DNA of 64,000 nt from Halomarinibacterium sp041392205. GTDB lineage: Bacteria > Bacteroidota > Bacteroidia > Flavobacteriales > Flavobacteriaceae. Positions 41,947 to 50,085 of the stretch are shown one piece after another (the stretch's first letter is position 1; each line of letters begins with the position of its first letter). Both the position numbers and the translations under genes were made by a program. Location: assembly GCA_041392205.1 (NCBI GenBank), contig JAWKMO010000007.1, positions 1 through 64,000 on the forward strand, read 5' to 3'. Under the pieces are notes generated by a model. That model was not told the DNA's origin, searched no databases, and saw only the letters and a list, made by a program, of their open reading frames with translations.

Positions 41947-42903
41947 ATGAAGGTTACAGAACACATTGAAAAAGCTAAGGGAAAAACACAATTTTCCTTC
42001 GAAATATTACCGCCTTTAAAAGGGCAAAATATTCAATCCATCTTTGATGGAATCGATCCTCTTATGGAGTTTAACCCCCCTTTTATTGATGTTACTTATC
42101 ATCGGGAGGAATATGTATATAAAGAACTGGAAAATGGATTGCTTCAAAAGCAAGTGGTTCGAAAGCGCCCGGGTACTGTTGGGATTTGCGCAGCCATTCA
42201 AAATAAGTATGAGGTCGATGCCATACCTCATATATTGTGTGGTGGTTTCAGTAAAGAAGATACAGAAAATTTTCTCATCGATTTAGGGTTTTTGGGCATA
42301 GATAATGTCATGGCACTCCGTGGAGATGCTGTAAAAAGTGAAACCTATTTTACCCCTCAAAAAGATGGACACCACTATGCAAGTCAGTTGGTTTCACAAA
42401 TTTCCGATTTAAATAATGGTAAGTACTTAGAAGAAGAACTTCAAAACACAGCCCCAACTAATTTTTGTATTGGAGTTGCTGGCTATCCCGAAAAGCATTT
42501 GGAAGCCCCCAGCATGGATAGCGACCTTTATTTTCTGAAAAAGAAAATTGCCAAAGGAGCAACCTACATTGTGACACAGATGTTTTTTGATAATACAAAA
42601 TTCTTCAGTTTTGTAGATAAATGTAGAAAAGAAGGAATTACGGTACCCATTATTCCAGGTTTAAAGCCATTAGTAACTAAAAAGCAACTCAATTTAATTC
42701 CGCATCGATTTAATGTAGACCTGCCAGATGATTTAATTATGGAGGTAGTAAAATGCAAGGACAATGAGGCTGTGAACCAAGTTGGAATAGAATGGTGCAT
42801 TAACCAAAGTAAGGAATTAGTAAAAAAGGGAGTACCCGTGCTCCATTATTATTCTATGGGGAAAAGTAACAATATTAAGAAAATTGCTTCAGAAATATTT
42901 TAA
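41947..42903 (+). CDS. metF: Methylenetetrahydrofolate reductase
   Basis: A 318-residue flavoprotein with FSFEILPPLKGQ at the start, the VDVTYHR-like DVTYHREEY, GIDNVMALRGDAV and the GVAGYPEKH and TQMFFDN blocks of MetF. It makes 5-methyltetrahydrofolate for methionine synthase. Its ATG directly follows the metH stop, so it is in the SAM-I-controlled operon. Confidence 0.97.
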   Translation: MKVTEHIEKAKGKTQFSFEILPPLKGQNIQSIFDGIDPLMEFNPPFIDVTYHREEYVYKELENGLLQKQVVRKRPGTVGICAAIQNKYEVDAIPHILCGGFSKEDTENFLIDLGFLGIDNVMALRGDAVKSETYFTPQKDGHHYASQLVSQISDLNNGKYLEEELQNTAPTNFCIGVAGYPEKHLEAPSMDSDLYFLKKKIAKGATYIVTQMFFDNTKFFSFVDKCRKEGITVPIIPGLKPLVTKKQLNLIPHRFNVDLPDDLIMEVVKCKDNEAVNQVGIEWCINQSKELVKKGVPVLHYYSMGKSNNIKKIASEIF

Positions 42904-43072
42904 TTAATCCTTCGTTTCTACTATGGGTTCCTGCACATAAATTTAATAAAGTGTATTTCCAATTAATTTATTTATCCCACGGTTAAGGTTAGGGAATATG
43001 GAAGCAGGAAGTATTCTTTATTTGCCCTTTATTTTTTGAAGATTAATGTATATTTACGGCTTCTTAAAAGCT

Positions 43073-44182
43073 ATGAGAAATTTTCTGTGTCGGTTTATTT
43101 TTATATGGGTTGCTCAAACGATATTGGGGCAACAAAATGAAATAAAGCCCTTCTCCCTAGAAGCCGATTATTTTTATGGAAATATTATTGAGCACAATCC
43201 CGATATCTCTCATTTAATTACCGATTTTCCCAACGGATTTTGGCTTTCTTATAATCGAAAAACTTATGGTTGGAACGAATGGGAAGGAAGATACAATTAT
43301 CCCGATTGGGGCTTTACATTTTCGTATCAAGATTTAAAGAATCCATTTCTTGGAGAAAATTACGGGTTATATGGACATTTTAATTGGTATTTTTTAAATC
43401 GATATTTAAGAGTTACAGTAGGGCAAGGAGTGGCTTATGCCAGTAATCCGTACCACCCAGACACCAATTATGAAAATAGTGCTTATGGAAGTCGGTTGTT
43501 GAGTTCTACGTTTGTTAAAGCTGGTTTTGTAAAGGAAAATATTATTGACGGTTTGGGAGTCCAGTTAGGATTGGGTGTTTTACACTACTCTAATGCCAAT
43601 TTTAAAGCCCCTAATAATAGTACTAATACATTTTTTGCGAGTGCTGGATTAAGCTATCAATTCGATGCTATCAATTTCCCAACAAGAATTCCAGTAGGTT
43701 CTTGGAGAAGCACTAACTATGCCGAAAGAATTCATTATAATGCCGTGTTTAGAACAGGCGTTAACGAAGCCGATGTTAATGGTCTTGGTCAATATCCTTT
43801 TTATACTTTTTCATTTTTTGCAGACAAACGTATTAATTACAAAAGCACCTTTCAAGCAGGAGTAGATGTGTATTTTTCATATTTTTTGATTCACTTAATC
43901 CGTTATCGTGAAATTGCCTATCCTAGTGAGGGACTAACAGGAGATGAGGATTATAGAAGAGTGGGAGTATTTATTGGCCACGAACTTCGGTTTAATAAAG
44001 TAGCATTTGTTTCACAATTAGGAAGGTATGTGTATTGGCCTTATGAATTTGAAAATATACTTTATAATAGATTAGGTTTAAAACGTTATATGTTTAATGA
44101 TAAGGTTTTTTTTGTAGTAACTGTGAAAGCACATTGGGCAAAAGCAGAAGCTGTTGAATTTGGTCTTGGTGTAAGACTTTAA
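43073..44182 (+). CDS. Acyloxyacyl hydrolase/PagL-like outer-membrane protein
   Basis: A 369-residue protein with a signal peptide ending near GQQ and a beta-barrel pattern. The blocks YGWNEWEGRYNYPDWG, GQGVAYASNPYHPD and GVLHYSNANFKAPN match the acyloxyacyl hydrolase (PF09411) family, in which a His-Ser pair in the last block is catalytic. It may trim lipid A acyl chains. The ATG at 43073 fits the signal peptide. It is followed after 9 bp by the DUF2807 gene. Confidence 0.82.
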   Translation: MRNFLCRFIFIWVAQTILGQQNEIKPFSLEADYFYGNIIEHNPDISHLITDFPNGFWLSYNRKTYGWNEWEGRYNYPDWGFTFSYQDLKNPFLGENYGLYGHFNWYFLNRYLRVTVGQGVAYASNPYHPDTNYENSAYGSRLLSSTFVKAGFVKENIIDGLGVQLGLGVLHYSNANFKAPNNSTNTFFASAGLSYQFDAINFPTRIPVGSWRSTNYAERIHYNAVFRTGVNEADVNGLGQYPFYTFSFFADKRINYKSTFQAGVDVYFSYFLIHLIRYREIAYPSEGLTGDEDYRRVGVFIGHELRFNKVAFVSQLGRYVYWPYEFENILYNRLGLKRYMFNDKVFFVVTVKAHWAKAEAVEFGLGVRL

Positions 44183-44191
44183 AATGTTGCG

Positions 44192-44947
44192 ATGAGATAT
44201 TTAATTGTAATACCATTATTGTTTCTTTTAGGATGTGATTCTGAAAACGCTCCAGATTGTTTCCAAGCTTATGGAGATAGTATAGACACTGTTTATGAAG
44301 TTGAAGATTTTAATAGAATTATTATTTGGGATAGAGTTAAATTAGTGTTAGTTGAAGGCCCCGAAAAACGAGTCATGGTAAGAACAGGGAGTAATCTTTT
44401 AAATGAAATAAGAGTTCGTGTAGAAGATAGTATCCTAAAAGTAAGCGATAGAAACAGCTGTAACTTTGTGAGGGATTACGATAATGTAACAACCGTATTT
44501 GTGACAGCTCCAGTAGACACCCTCCAAATTAGAAGTAGTTCCGGTTTAACGGTTGAAAATATTGGAAGAATAACCAACGAAAAACTTATTCTAATTTCTG
44601 AAGATGGGAATGAAGAAGATGAATTTCATATAGATGGAGATTTTAATCTCAATAATATTGATGTAGAAACCATATCGGTCCTTGCCAATGGCTTAAGTAC
44701 TTTTAGACTGCAAGGAACGACCGTTTCTGCTTCCTATAGTTTGTTTGATGGGGATGCCAGAGTGGAAGCAGAAAACCTAATTACCAAAGACGTTTTGGTA
44801 AACCATAAAAGTACCAATAAAATTATTTGCTATCCAGTTTCTTCTATACGAGGTATTATTGTGGGTTTGGGAGATGTTATTGCAAAAAATCGCCCTCCCA
44901 TAGTAGAAGTAGATGAACGTTTTCAAGGACGTCTTATTTTTGAGTAG
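44192..44947 (+). CDS. Head-GIN domain (DUF2807) lipoprotein
   Basis: A 251-residue lipoprotein (lipobox LFLLGC, Cys 15). The DUF2807 domain has the head FNRIIIWDRVKLVLVEG, then TVFVTAPVDTLQIRSSSGLTV and repeated beta strands. The function is unknown in this family, which usually forms surface beta-helices. It follows the PagL-like gene closely and overlaps the convergent gldA gene by 14 bp. Confidence 0.85.
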   Translation: MRYLIVIPLLFLLGCDSENAPDCFQAYGDSIDTVYEVEDFNRIIIWDRVKLVLVEGPEKRVMVRTGSNLLNEIRVRVEDSILKVSDRNSCNFVRDYDNVTTVFVTAPVDTLQIRSSSGLTVENIGRITNEKLILISEDGNEEDEFHIDGDFNLNNIDVETISVLANGLSTFRLQGTTVSASYSLFDGDARVEAENLITKDVLVNHKSTNKIICYPVSSIRGIIVGLGDVIAKNRPPIVEVDERFQGRLIFE

Positions 44948-45833
44948 TGAGCTCAATAAATAGTTTCTCAAGAGAAGTGTTTTTTTGATGTAATTGAAGA
45001 ATTTTTAACCCATTATCATGGGCAAAATCAAATACGTTACTGCGCATATCTTCTTCTGTAGTAAAATGTAAATGGTATAAAAAACCCTCTATGTTTTCCA
45101 CTTTTTTTAGTGACTTTATTTTTTGAAGTGCTACTTCTTCAACGCGATAATCAAATTCCACTTCAATAATTTGCACTTTATTTTTGGAGATTTCTTTTAA
45201 AGGAGAATCTAAAACAATCTTACCTTTATGAAGGATAATTACTCGATCACAAATCGCCTCAACTTCCTGCATAATATGTGTGGAAAGCAAAACCGTTTTT
45301 TCTTTTCCAACGTTTTTAATGAGTTCTCGTATTTCAATTAATTGGTTTGGGTCTAGGCCGGTGGTGGGTTCATCCAAAATTAAAACGTCAGGATTGTGTA
45401 ACAGCGCATTTGCCAGTCCAACACGTTGGCGATACCCTTTAGATAATTGCTGAATTTTTTTATGAGCTTCTGTTTGAAGCCCCGTTTTTTCAACAACGAT
45501 ATCAATTTCTTTTTTTGAAACACCATATACTTCCGCATTAAAAGAAAGGTACTCTTTTACATACATATCCAAGTATAAAGGATTATGTTCAGCTAGATAG
45601 CCAATACTTTTTTGTACCGCCTTAGCTTCCTTTTCTACTGAAAATCCATTGACAGTTGCAGAACCTTCAGAGCAAGACAAATACGTGGTCAAAATTTTCA
45701 TCAGCGTAGATTTTCCAGCGCCATTAGGGCCCAAAAAACCAACAATTTCACCTTTCTTAATAGTAAACGAAACCTTATCTAGAGCCTTTTGGCTTCCGTA
45801 GGTTTTGGAAATATTATTGACTTCTATGGACAT
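44934..45833 (-). CDS. gldA: Gliding-motility ABC transporter ATPase GldA
   Basis: A 299-residue ABC protein with Walker A GPNGAGKST, signature LSKGYRQRVGLA and Walker B LILDEPTTGLDP. The long C-terminal extension after LSTHIMQE is the form of GldA, the ATPase that works with GldF and GldG in Flavobacteriia. The ATG at 45833 gives the family start MSIEVNNISKTYG. gldF and gldG are not adjacent. It may be needed for gliding or for type IX secretion-linked traffic. Confidence 0.88.
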   Translation of the reverse strand: MSIEVNNISKTYGSQKALDKVSFTIKKGEIVGFLGPNGAGKSTLMKILTTYLSCSEGSATVNGFSVEKEAKAVQKSIGYLAEHNPLYLDMYVKEYLSFNAEVYGVSKKEIDIVVEKTGLQTEAHKKIQQLSKGYRQRVGLANALLHNPDVLILDEPTTGLDPNQLIEIRELIKNVGKEKTVLLSTHIMQEVEAICDRVIILHKGKIVLDSPLKEISKNKVQIIEVEFDYRVEEVALQKIKSLKKVENIEGFLYHLHFTTEEDMRSNVFDFAHDNGLKILQLHQKNTSLEKLFIELTTQK

Positions 45834-45882
45834 GGTTTTTAAAAAGGTAAAGCTACACAAATAAAAAAACGCAAAAAAGATT

Positions 45883-45910
45883 TTGTTGTTATAAAGTATT
45901 GTTTACTTTA
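45883..45910 (+). promoter_or_regulatory. Promoter of the phe attenuator operon
   Basis: TTG at 45883-45885 and TTACTTTA at 45903-45910 are 17 bp apart, just before the leader peptide. Confidence 0.5.
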
Positions 45911-45928
45911 GCAAATACAAAGAAGACA

Positions 45929-46000
45929 ATGAACACATTTTTTACCTATTTCAACTTTTGGTTTTTTTACTTTACAAGTAAAACCCGGGTTGTATTGTAA
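45929..46000 (+). CDS. Phenylalanine-rich leader peptide
   Basis: A 23-residue frame, ATG to TAA. Ten of its residues 4-15 are aromatic: seven Phe, two Tyr and one Trp, with the core FFTYFNFWFFYF. Its 3' end overlaps the first strand of an antiterminator hairpin, and it lies 81 bp before the prephenate dehydratase gene. This is the form of pheL-type attenuation peptides: ribosomes stall on Phe codons when charged tRNA-Phe is scarce. A leader of this kind is small and easily missed by gene finders. Confidence 0.85.
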   Translation: MNTFFTYFNFWFFYFTSKTRVVL

Positions 46001-46054
46001 TTAATGATAACAATATAAAATAGAAAAACCCGGAACTTGTTTCTGGGTTTTTTT
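45985..46054 (+). promoter_or_regulatory. Attenuator: antiterminator and terminator hairpins
   Basis: CCGGGTT (45985-45991, within the leader peptide frame) is the exact complement of AACCCGG (46027-46033), giving the antiterminator. The same AACCCGGAA segment can instead pair with TTTCTGGGTT (46041-46050) and is followed by a T run, giving the terminator. The two folds exclude each other, as an attenuator needs. A ribosome reaching the TAA at 45998 covers the first strand and favours termination. Confidence 0.85.
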
Positions 46055-46080
46055 ATACAACCCTTTTTAAATTGAAAATT

Positions 46081-46935
46081 ATGAAAATTGCAATCCAAGG
46101 TATTGAAGGCTCTTTCCACGATGAAGCGGTACAAAAGTTATTTCCCAACCAATCAGTAGATTTGGTCATGTGTGACACCTTTGATGGGGTAACCCAAAGT
46201 GTGAAAAATAAAAAAGCAGATTTTGGAGTTATTGCTATTGAAAATACCCTAACGGGTTCACTTTTGCCGAATTATAACTTGGTGGAAAAAGGAGATTTTG
46301 AAATTATGGAGGAAGTTTTTCTCAACATTCAAATGTATTTAATGGCACTTGAGACCGAATCTATCATCGATATTTTTGAAGTGCATTCGCATCCCGTAGC
46401 CTTGCTTCAATGTAGAGAATATCTAAGAAAGTTTCCACCACAGTTTAAAATTATTGAAGGCAATGATACCGCAAGTGAAGCCAAACGCATACGTGAAAAT
46501 AACTTAAAAGGAGTGGCTGCTATTGCAGGTAAACAAGTGGCAGAGCGTTTTGGATTAAAAATTTTGGATAGCAATATTCAAGATATGAAAGAAAATCAAA
46601 CACGTTTTGTTTTAATAGGGAATAAAGGTACTGCAGTAAACAAAAAGCCCATTAACAAAGCTTCTATTCGCTTTCAATTGGGACACGAGGTCGGGACTTT
46701 AAGTAGTGCCCTTCAAATTATGGCGTCTCATGATATTAATCTTACCAAAATTCAATCGCTTCCGGTAGTAGACACTCCTTGGCGTTATGCATTTTTTGTG
46801 GATGTCACATTTACCAATCCTCAAAATTTTCACGATACCATTTCAGAATTAGAACCCTTTGTAAAGAATTTCAAAATTTTAGGGACCTATGCCCAAAACA
46901 AAGAAAATGTTCCTAGTGCGCTTTTAAAAATGTAG
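46081..46935 (+). CDS. pheA: Prephenate dehydratase
   Basis: A 284-residue monofunctional protein. It opens IQGIEGSFHDEAV, continues with VIAIENTLTGSLLPNYNL and ENQTRFVLIG, and ends with an ACT domain (LGHEVGTLSSALQIMASHDINLTKIQS) that binds phenylalanine. It lacks the chorismate mutase part of E. coli PheA; that activity is encoded at 47026. Control is at two levels: feedback through ACT and attenuation through the Phe leader upstream. Confidence 0.96.
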   Translation: MKIAIQGIEGSFHDEAVQKLFPNQSVDLVMCDTFDGVTQSVKNKKADFGVIAIENTLTGSLLPNYNLVEKGDFEIMEEVFLNIQMYLMALETESIIDIFEVHSHPVALLQCREYLRKFPPQFKIIEGNDTASEAKRIRENNLKGVAAIAGKQVAERFGLKILDSNIQDMKENQTRFVLIGNKGTAVNKKPINKASIRFQLGHEVGTLSSALQIMASHDINLTKIQSLPVVDTPWRYAFFVDVTFTNPQNFHDTISELEPFVKNFKILGTYAQNKENVPSALLKM

Positions 46936-46942
46936 TTATGAA

Positions 46943-47029
46943 ATGCCCATTAACAAATTTTACAAACCCGCCGAAGATATAAAAAAGGGCATTGCATCTT
47001 CTGCTTTATCGAATATTATATACAGATGA
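46943..47029 (+). CDS. Small coupled frame between pheA and the DAHP synthase gene
   Basis: A 28-residue frame (MPINKFYKPAEDIKKG and on) whose stop overlaps the next start as ATGA, the arrangement of translational coupling. It could be a true small protein, a translation lead-in, or the scar of a deleted gene: in many Flavobacteriia an aminotransferase and prephenate dehydrogenase (tyrA) sit here, and both are absent. I recognise no family. Confidence 0.35.
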   Translation: MPINKFYKPAEDIKKGIASSALSNIIYR

Positions 47030-48126
47030 ATAATAAAAAGGAATTAAGAAGTTGGTTGGATGCTATGAATTTGTCACATCCTTTAGTCATAGCAGGACCT
47101 TGTAGTGCCGAAACCGAAACACAAGTGCTAAAAATTGCTCATGAATTAAAAAATACAGACGCTACGGTGTTGCGTGCTGGAATTTGGAAGCCTCGTACTC
47201 GTCCAGGCGGATTTGAAGGGGTAGGAGCATTGGGGTTAAAATGGCTGCAAAAAGCAAAAGAAGAAACAGGAATGTTAACTACTACCGAAGTTGCCAATGC
47301 TAATCATGTGGATTTAGCATTGCAACACGACGTAGATATTCTTTGGGTTGGGGCACGTTCTACCGTATCGCCTTTTATTGTGCAAGAAATTGCCGATGCA
47401 TTAAAAGGAACCGATAAAATTGTCCTTGTCAAAAACCCAGTCAACCCCGATTTATCACTTTGGTTGGGAGCTGTAGAACGTTTTTACAGTGCCAACGTTA
47501 AGAACTTAGGGGTCATCCATCGCGGATTTTCTACCTACGAAAAAACCAAATACCGTAACAATCCTGAGTGGCAAATAGCGATCGATTTACAAAACCGTTT
47601 TCCAGATTTGCCCCTTATTTTAGATCCGTCGCACATTGCAGGAAGAAGGGATATTATTTTCGATTTGTGTCAAACCGCTCTAGATTTAAATTACGATGGA
47701 CTCATGATAGAAACCCACTACGACCCCGATAATGCTTGGAGTGATGCGGCACAACAAATTACACCAGAAACCTTAAAGCAAATGACTATTGATTTGCGTA
47801 TTCGAAAAGAGGAAGGGGATGCCGTAGAGTTTAAAAATACCTTGGCTACGCTTAGAACCAAAATAGATGTAATCGATAATCAATTACTTGAGATTTTAGG
47901 AAAACGAATGAAAATTGCCGATGCTATTGGAGAGTTAAAACGAAAAAATAATGTAGCCATTCTTCAGTCGAAACGATGGAATGAAATTTTGGGCAAAATG
48001 ATTTTGGAAGGGGAAGAACATCATTTAAGCGAAGAATTTATTCTTCGTTTATATAAAGCCATTCACCAAGAATCCATTAACCATCAAAATAAAATTGTTT
48101 CACAACAAGAAAAAAGCCTGCAATAG
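47026..48126 (+). CDS. Bifunctional DAHP synthase/chorismate mutase
   Basis: A 366-residue protein. Residues 1-260 are a type I-beta DAHP synthase (VIAGPCSAE, RAGIWKPRTRPGGFEG, LDPSHIAGRR). Residues about 270-360 are an AroQ chorismate mutase (LRTKIDVIDNQLLEILGKRMKIADAIGELKR). It carries the entry step of the shikimate pathway and the branch step toward prephenate, the substrate of the pheA product. The fusion probably lets prephenate inhibit DAHP synthase through the mutase domain. Confidence 0.95.
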   Translation: MNNKKELRSWLDAMNLSHPLVIAGPCSAETETQVLKIAHELKNTDATVLRAGIWKPRTRPGGFEGVGALGLKWLQKAKEETGMLTTTEVANANHVDLALQHDVDILWVGARSTVSPFIVQEIADALKGTDKIVLVKNPVNPDLSLWLGAVERFYSANVKNLGVIHRGFSTYEKTKYRNNPEWQIAIDLQNRFPDLPLILDPSHIAGRRDIIFDLCQTALDLNYDGLMIETHYDPDNAWSDAAQQITPETLKQMTIDLRIRKEEGDAVEFKNTLATLRTKIDVIDNQLLEILGKRMKIADAIGELKRKNNVAILQSKRWNEILGKMILEGEEHHLSEEFILRLYKAIHQESINHQNKIVSQQEKSLQ

Positions 48127-48138
48127 CAGGCTTTTTTT
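48111..48138 (+). terminator. Terminator after the aromatic amino-acid operon
   Basis: AAAAAGCCTGC-AATA-GCAGGCTTTTTTT overlaps the last codons of the gene and serves both directions. Confidence 0.92.
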
Positions 48139-48147
48139 AATGAGAAA

Positions 48148-48603
48148 TTATTGTTTTGCTCTTTTAAAGATGTATCGAGTTACATAAATACCATTGTCAT
48201 CGCCTTTTCCTCCATAACTTTCAACACCACTATTTACAAAAGCGAGTTCCCAACCTTCTTCTGCCATAGTATTTATTTTTGACATAACTAATGCATCATT
48301 AGCTGCAATGTTTTGAAAACGAATTCCACCAAGGTTGAAGAAATTTAATAGTTTGGTTTCGTCAAAACCTTTTACACGAATATCGCCACGATCACTTTTG
48401 TTTCGTTCATCATCTTCTTCAGAACGCGTGGTTGTAAACTCTTTATAATCTCTTGTTTCATTGGCAGAAATCATTCTTGAACGCCCCAATCCGTTAGGAA
48501 TGATAGATTCAATAACCGTAACAATAGAATACTCGTAAGTTTGTGAATTACTTGTCGTAGAAAAAGCAACTATAACAAGTGCTGCAAGGATAAATTTTTT
48601 CAT
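48148..48603 (-). CDS. Secreted protein of unknown function (151 aa)
   Basis: A 151-residue protein with a signal peptide (KKFILAALVIVAFSTTSNSQ) and a mature part rich in charged residues. The block MSKINTMAEEGWELAFVNSG resembles the DUF4177-like motif of small envelope proteins in Bacteroidota. There is no catalytic signature. It is monocistronic, converging on the aromatic operon. Confidence 0.7.
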   Translation of the reverse strand: MKKFILAALVIVAFSTTSNSQTYEYSIVTVIESIIPNGLGRSRMISANETRDYKEFTTTRSEEDDERNKSDRGDIRVKGFDETKLLNFFNLGGIRFQNIAANDALVMSKINTMAEEGWELAFVNSGVESYGGKGDDNGIYVTRYIFKRAKQ

Positions 48604-48685
48604 AAGGAGTGTTTTTTGATTTTTACGCTCGCTAAAATAGAATAAACCATTCAGAAATAAACTTTTTTTCAGATTTTTGCCAATA

Positions 48686-49636
48686 ATGAAAGGACTTGTC
48701 TATAAATCTACCGGTAGTTGGTATCACGTAAAAGCACAAAATGGTGTTTTTTACGAATGCCGAATTAAGGGGAAGTTTCGTATGGAAGGGATAAAGAGTA
48801 CTAATCCCGTGGCCGTAGGGGATAAGGTTTCTTTTGAAATTGAAAAAAAGGGAGACGAAACCATTGGAATTATTAATGAAATTGAGGCGCGAGACAATTA
48901 TATTATCCGTAAATCGGTCAATCTTTCCAAACAAACGCATATTATTGCTGCCAATATAGACATTGCTTTTTTGTTGGTTACCCTCAACAACCCACCTACA
49001 TTTACCACGTTTATCGATCGGTTTTTAGTGACCGCAGAGGCCTATCATGTAAAAGCAGTGATACTTTTTAATAAAATTGACACCTACCAAGAGGAAGCTC
49101 TTCTGGAAGTGAAATATTTGGCTTCATTATACCGAAAAATTGGTTATGAATGTATAGGTATTTCAGCAAAAACAGGGAAGAATATAGATAAAGTAAAAGA
49201 AATGATGAAACACCATATAACGATGTTTTCGGGACATAGTGGTGTGGGAAAATCAACTTTAGTAAATGCTTTAGAGCCTAGTTTAAATTTAAAAACCTCC
49301 GAAATTTCAGAGCAACATTTGCAAGGGCAACACACCACCACTTTTGCCGAAATGTTTGATCTATCTTTTGATGCCCAAATCATAGATACTCCAGGAATAA
49401 AAGGTTTTGGAGTGGTGGAAATGGAAAAAGAGGAAATAGGAGATTATTTCCCAGAATTTTTTGCATTAAAAAAAGATTGTAAATTTCATAATTGTTTGCA
49501 TCTCGAGGAGCCTAAATGTGCGGTCAAAGAGGCGCTGGAGAAAGACGAAATAGCTTGGTCTCGCTACAAAAGTTATTTGCAAATTTTGGAAGGTGAAGAA
49601 GAGCATTATCGAAAAGACATATACAGTAAAGAATGA
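48686..49636 (+). CDS. rsgA: Ribosome small subunit-dependent GTPase A
   Basis: A 316-residue protein with an OB fold (YECRIKGKFRMEG), a circularly permuted GTPase (NKID before GHSGVGKSTLVNAL, then DTPG) and a C-terminal zinc knuckle (CKFHNCLHLEEPKCAV). It checks late 30S subunit assembly. The ATG at 48686 gives the expected start. Its stop overlaps the dtd start. Confidence 0.95.
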   Translation: MKGLVYKSTGSWYHVKAQNGVFYECRIKGKFRMEGIKSTNPVAVGDKVSFEIEKKGDETIGIINEIEARDNYIIRKSVNLSKQTHIIAANIDIAFLLVTLNNPPTFTTFIDRFLVTAEAYHVKAVILFNKIDTYQEEALLEVKYLASLYRKIGYECIGISAKTGKNIDKVKEMMKHHITMFSGHSGVGKSTLVNALEPSLNLKTSEISEQHLQGQHTTTFAEMFDLSFDAQIIDTPGIKGFGVVEMEKEEIGDYFPEFFALKKDCKFHNCLHLEEPKCAVKEALEKDEIAWSRYKSYLQILEGEEEHYRKDIYSKE

Positions 49637-50085
49637 GGGTCGTTATTCAAAGAGTAAAGGAAGCTTCGGTAACAGTAGAAGGAAAAATAATTTCAAAAAT
49701 TAAAACGGGTTTTCTTATATTGCTCGGCATTGAAAATGAAGACACGCAAGAAGATATTGAATGGTTAAGTAAGAAGATTGTTCAACTGCGGGTTTTCTCA
49801 GATGCAAACCATGCTATGAATCATTCATTACTAGAAATACAAGGGGAAGTATTGGTGGTAAGTCAATTCACATTACACGCTAGTACTAAAAAGGGAAATA
49901 GACCTTCCTTCATAAAAGCGGCACGTCCTGAGGTCGCTATACCCCTTTACGAAAAATTTATTGAACAACTTGAAAGGGATTGTAACCAAAAAGTTGCTAC
50001 CGGGCAGTTTGGAGCTATGATGGAAGTTGCTTTAATAAATGATGGGCCGGTTACTATTATTATAGATTCAAAAAATAGAGAGTGA
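49633..50085 (+). CDS. dtd: D-aminoacyl-tRNA deacylase
   Basis: A 150-residue protein with MRVVIQRVKEASVTVEGK, the SQFTLHAST motif and the GPVT block near the end that carries the Gly-Pro signature of DTD. It cleaves D-amino acids from tRNA. The ATGA overlap with rsgA and GTGA overlap with the next gene point to one transcript. Confidence 0.97.
   Translation: MRVVIQRVKEASVTVEGKIISKIKTGFLILLGIENEDTQEDIEWLSKKIVQLRVFSDANHAMNHSLLEIQGEVLVVSQFTLHASTKKGNRPSFIKAARPEVAIPLYEKFIEQLERDCNQKVATGQFGAMMEVALINDGPVTIIIDSKNRE

Noticed and set aside
42925..43015. TTCCTGC/GCAGGAA inverted repeat upstream of the PagL-like gene
   Set aside because: The arms are about 75 bp apart and short; chance is a sufficient explanation.
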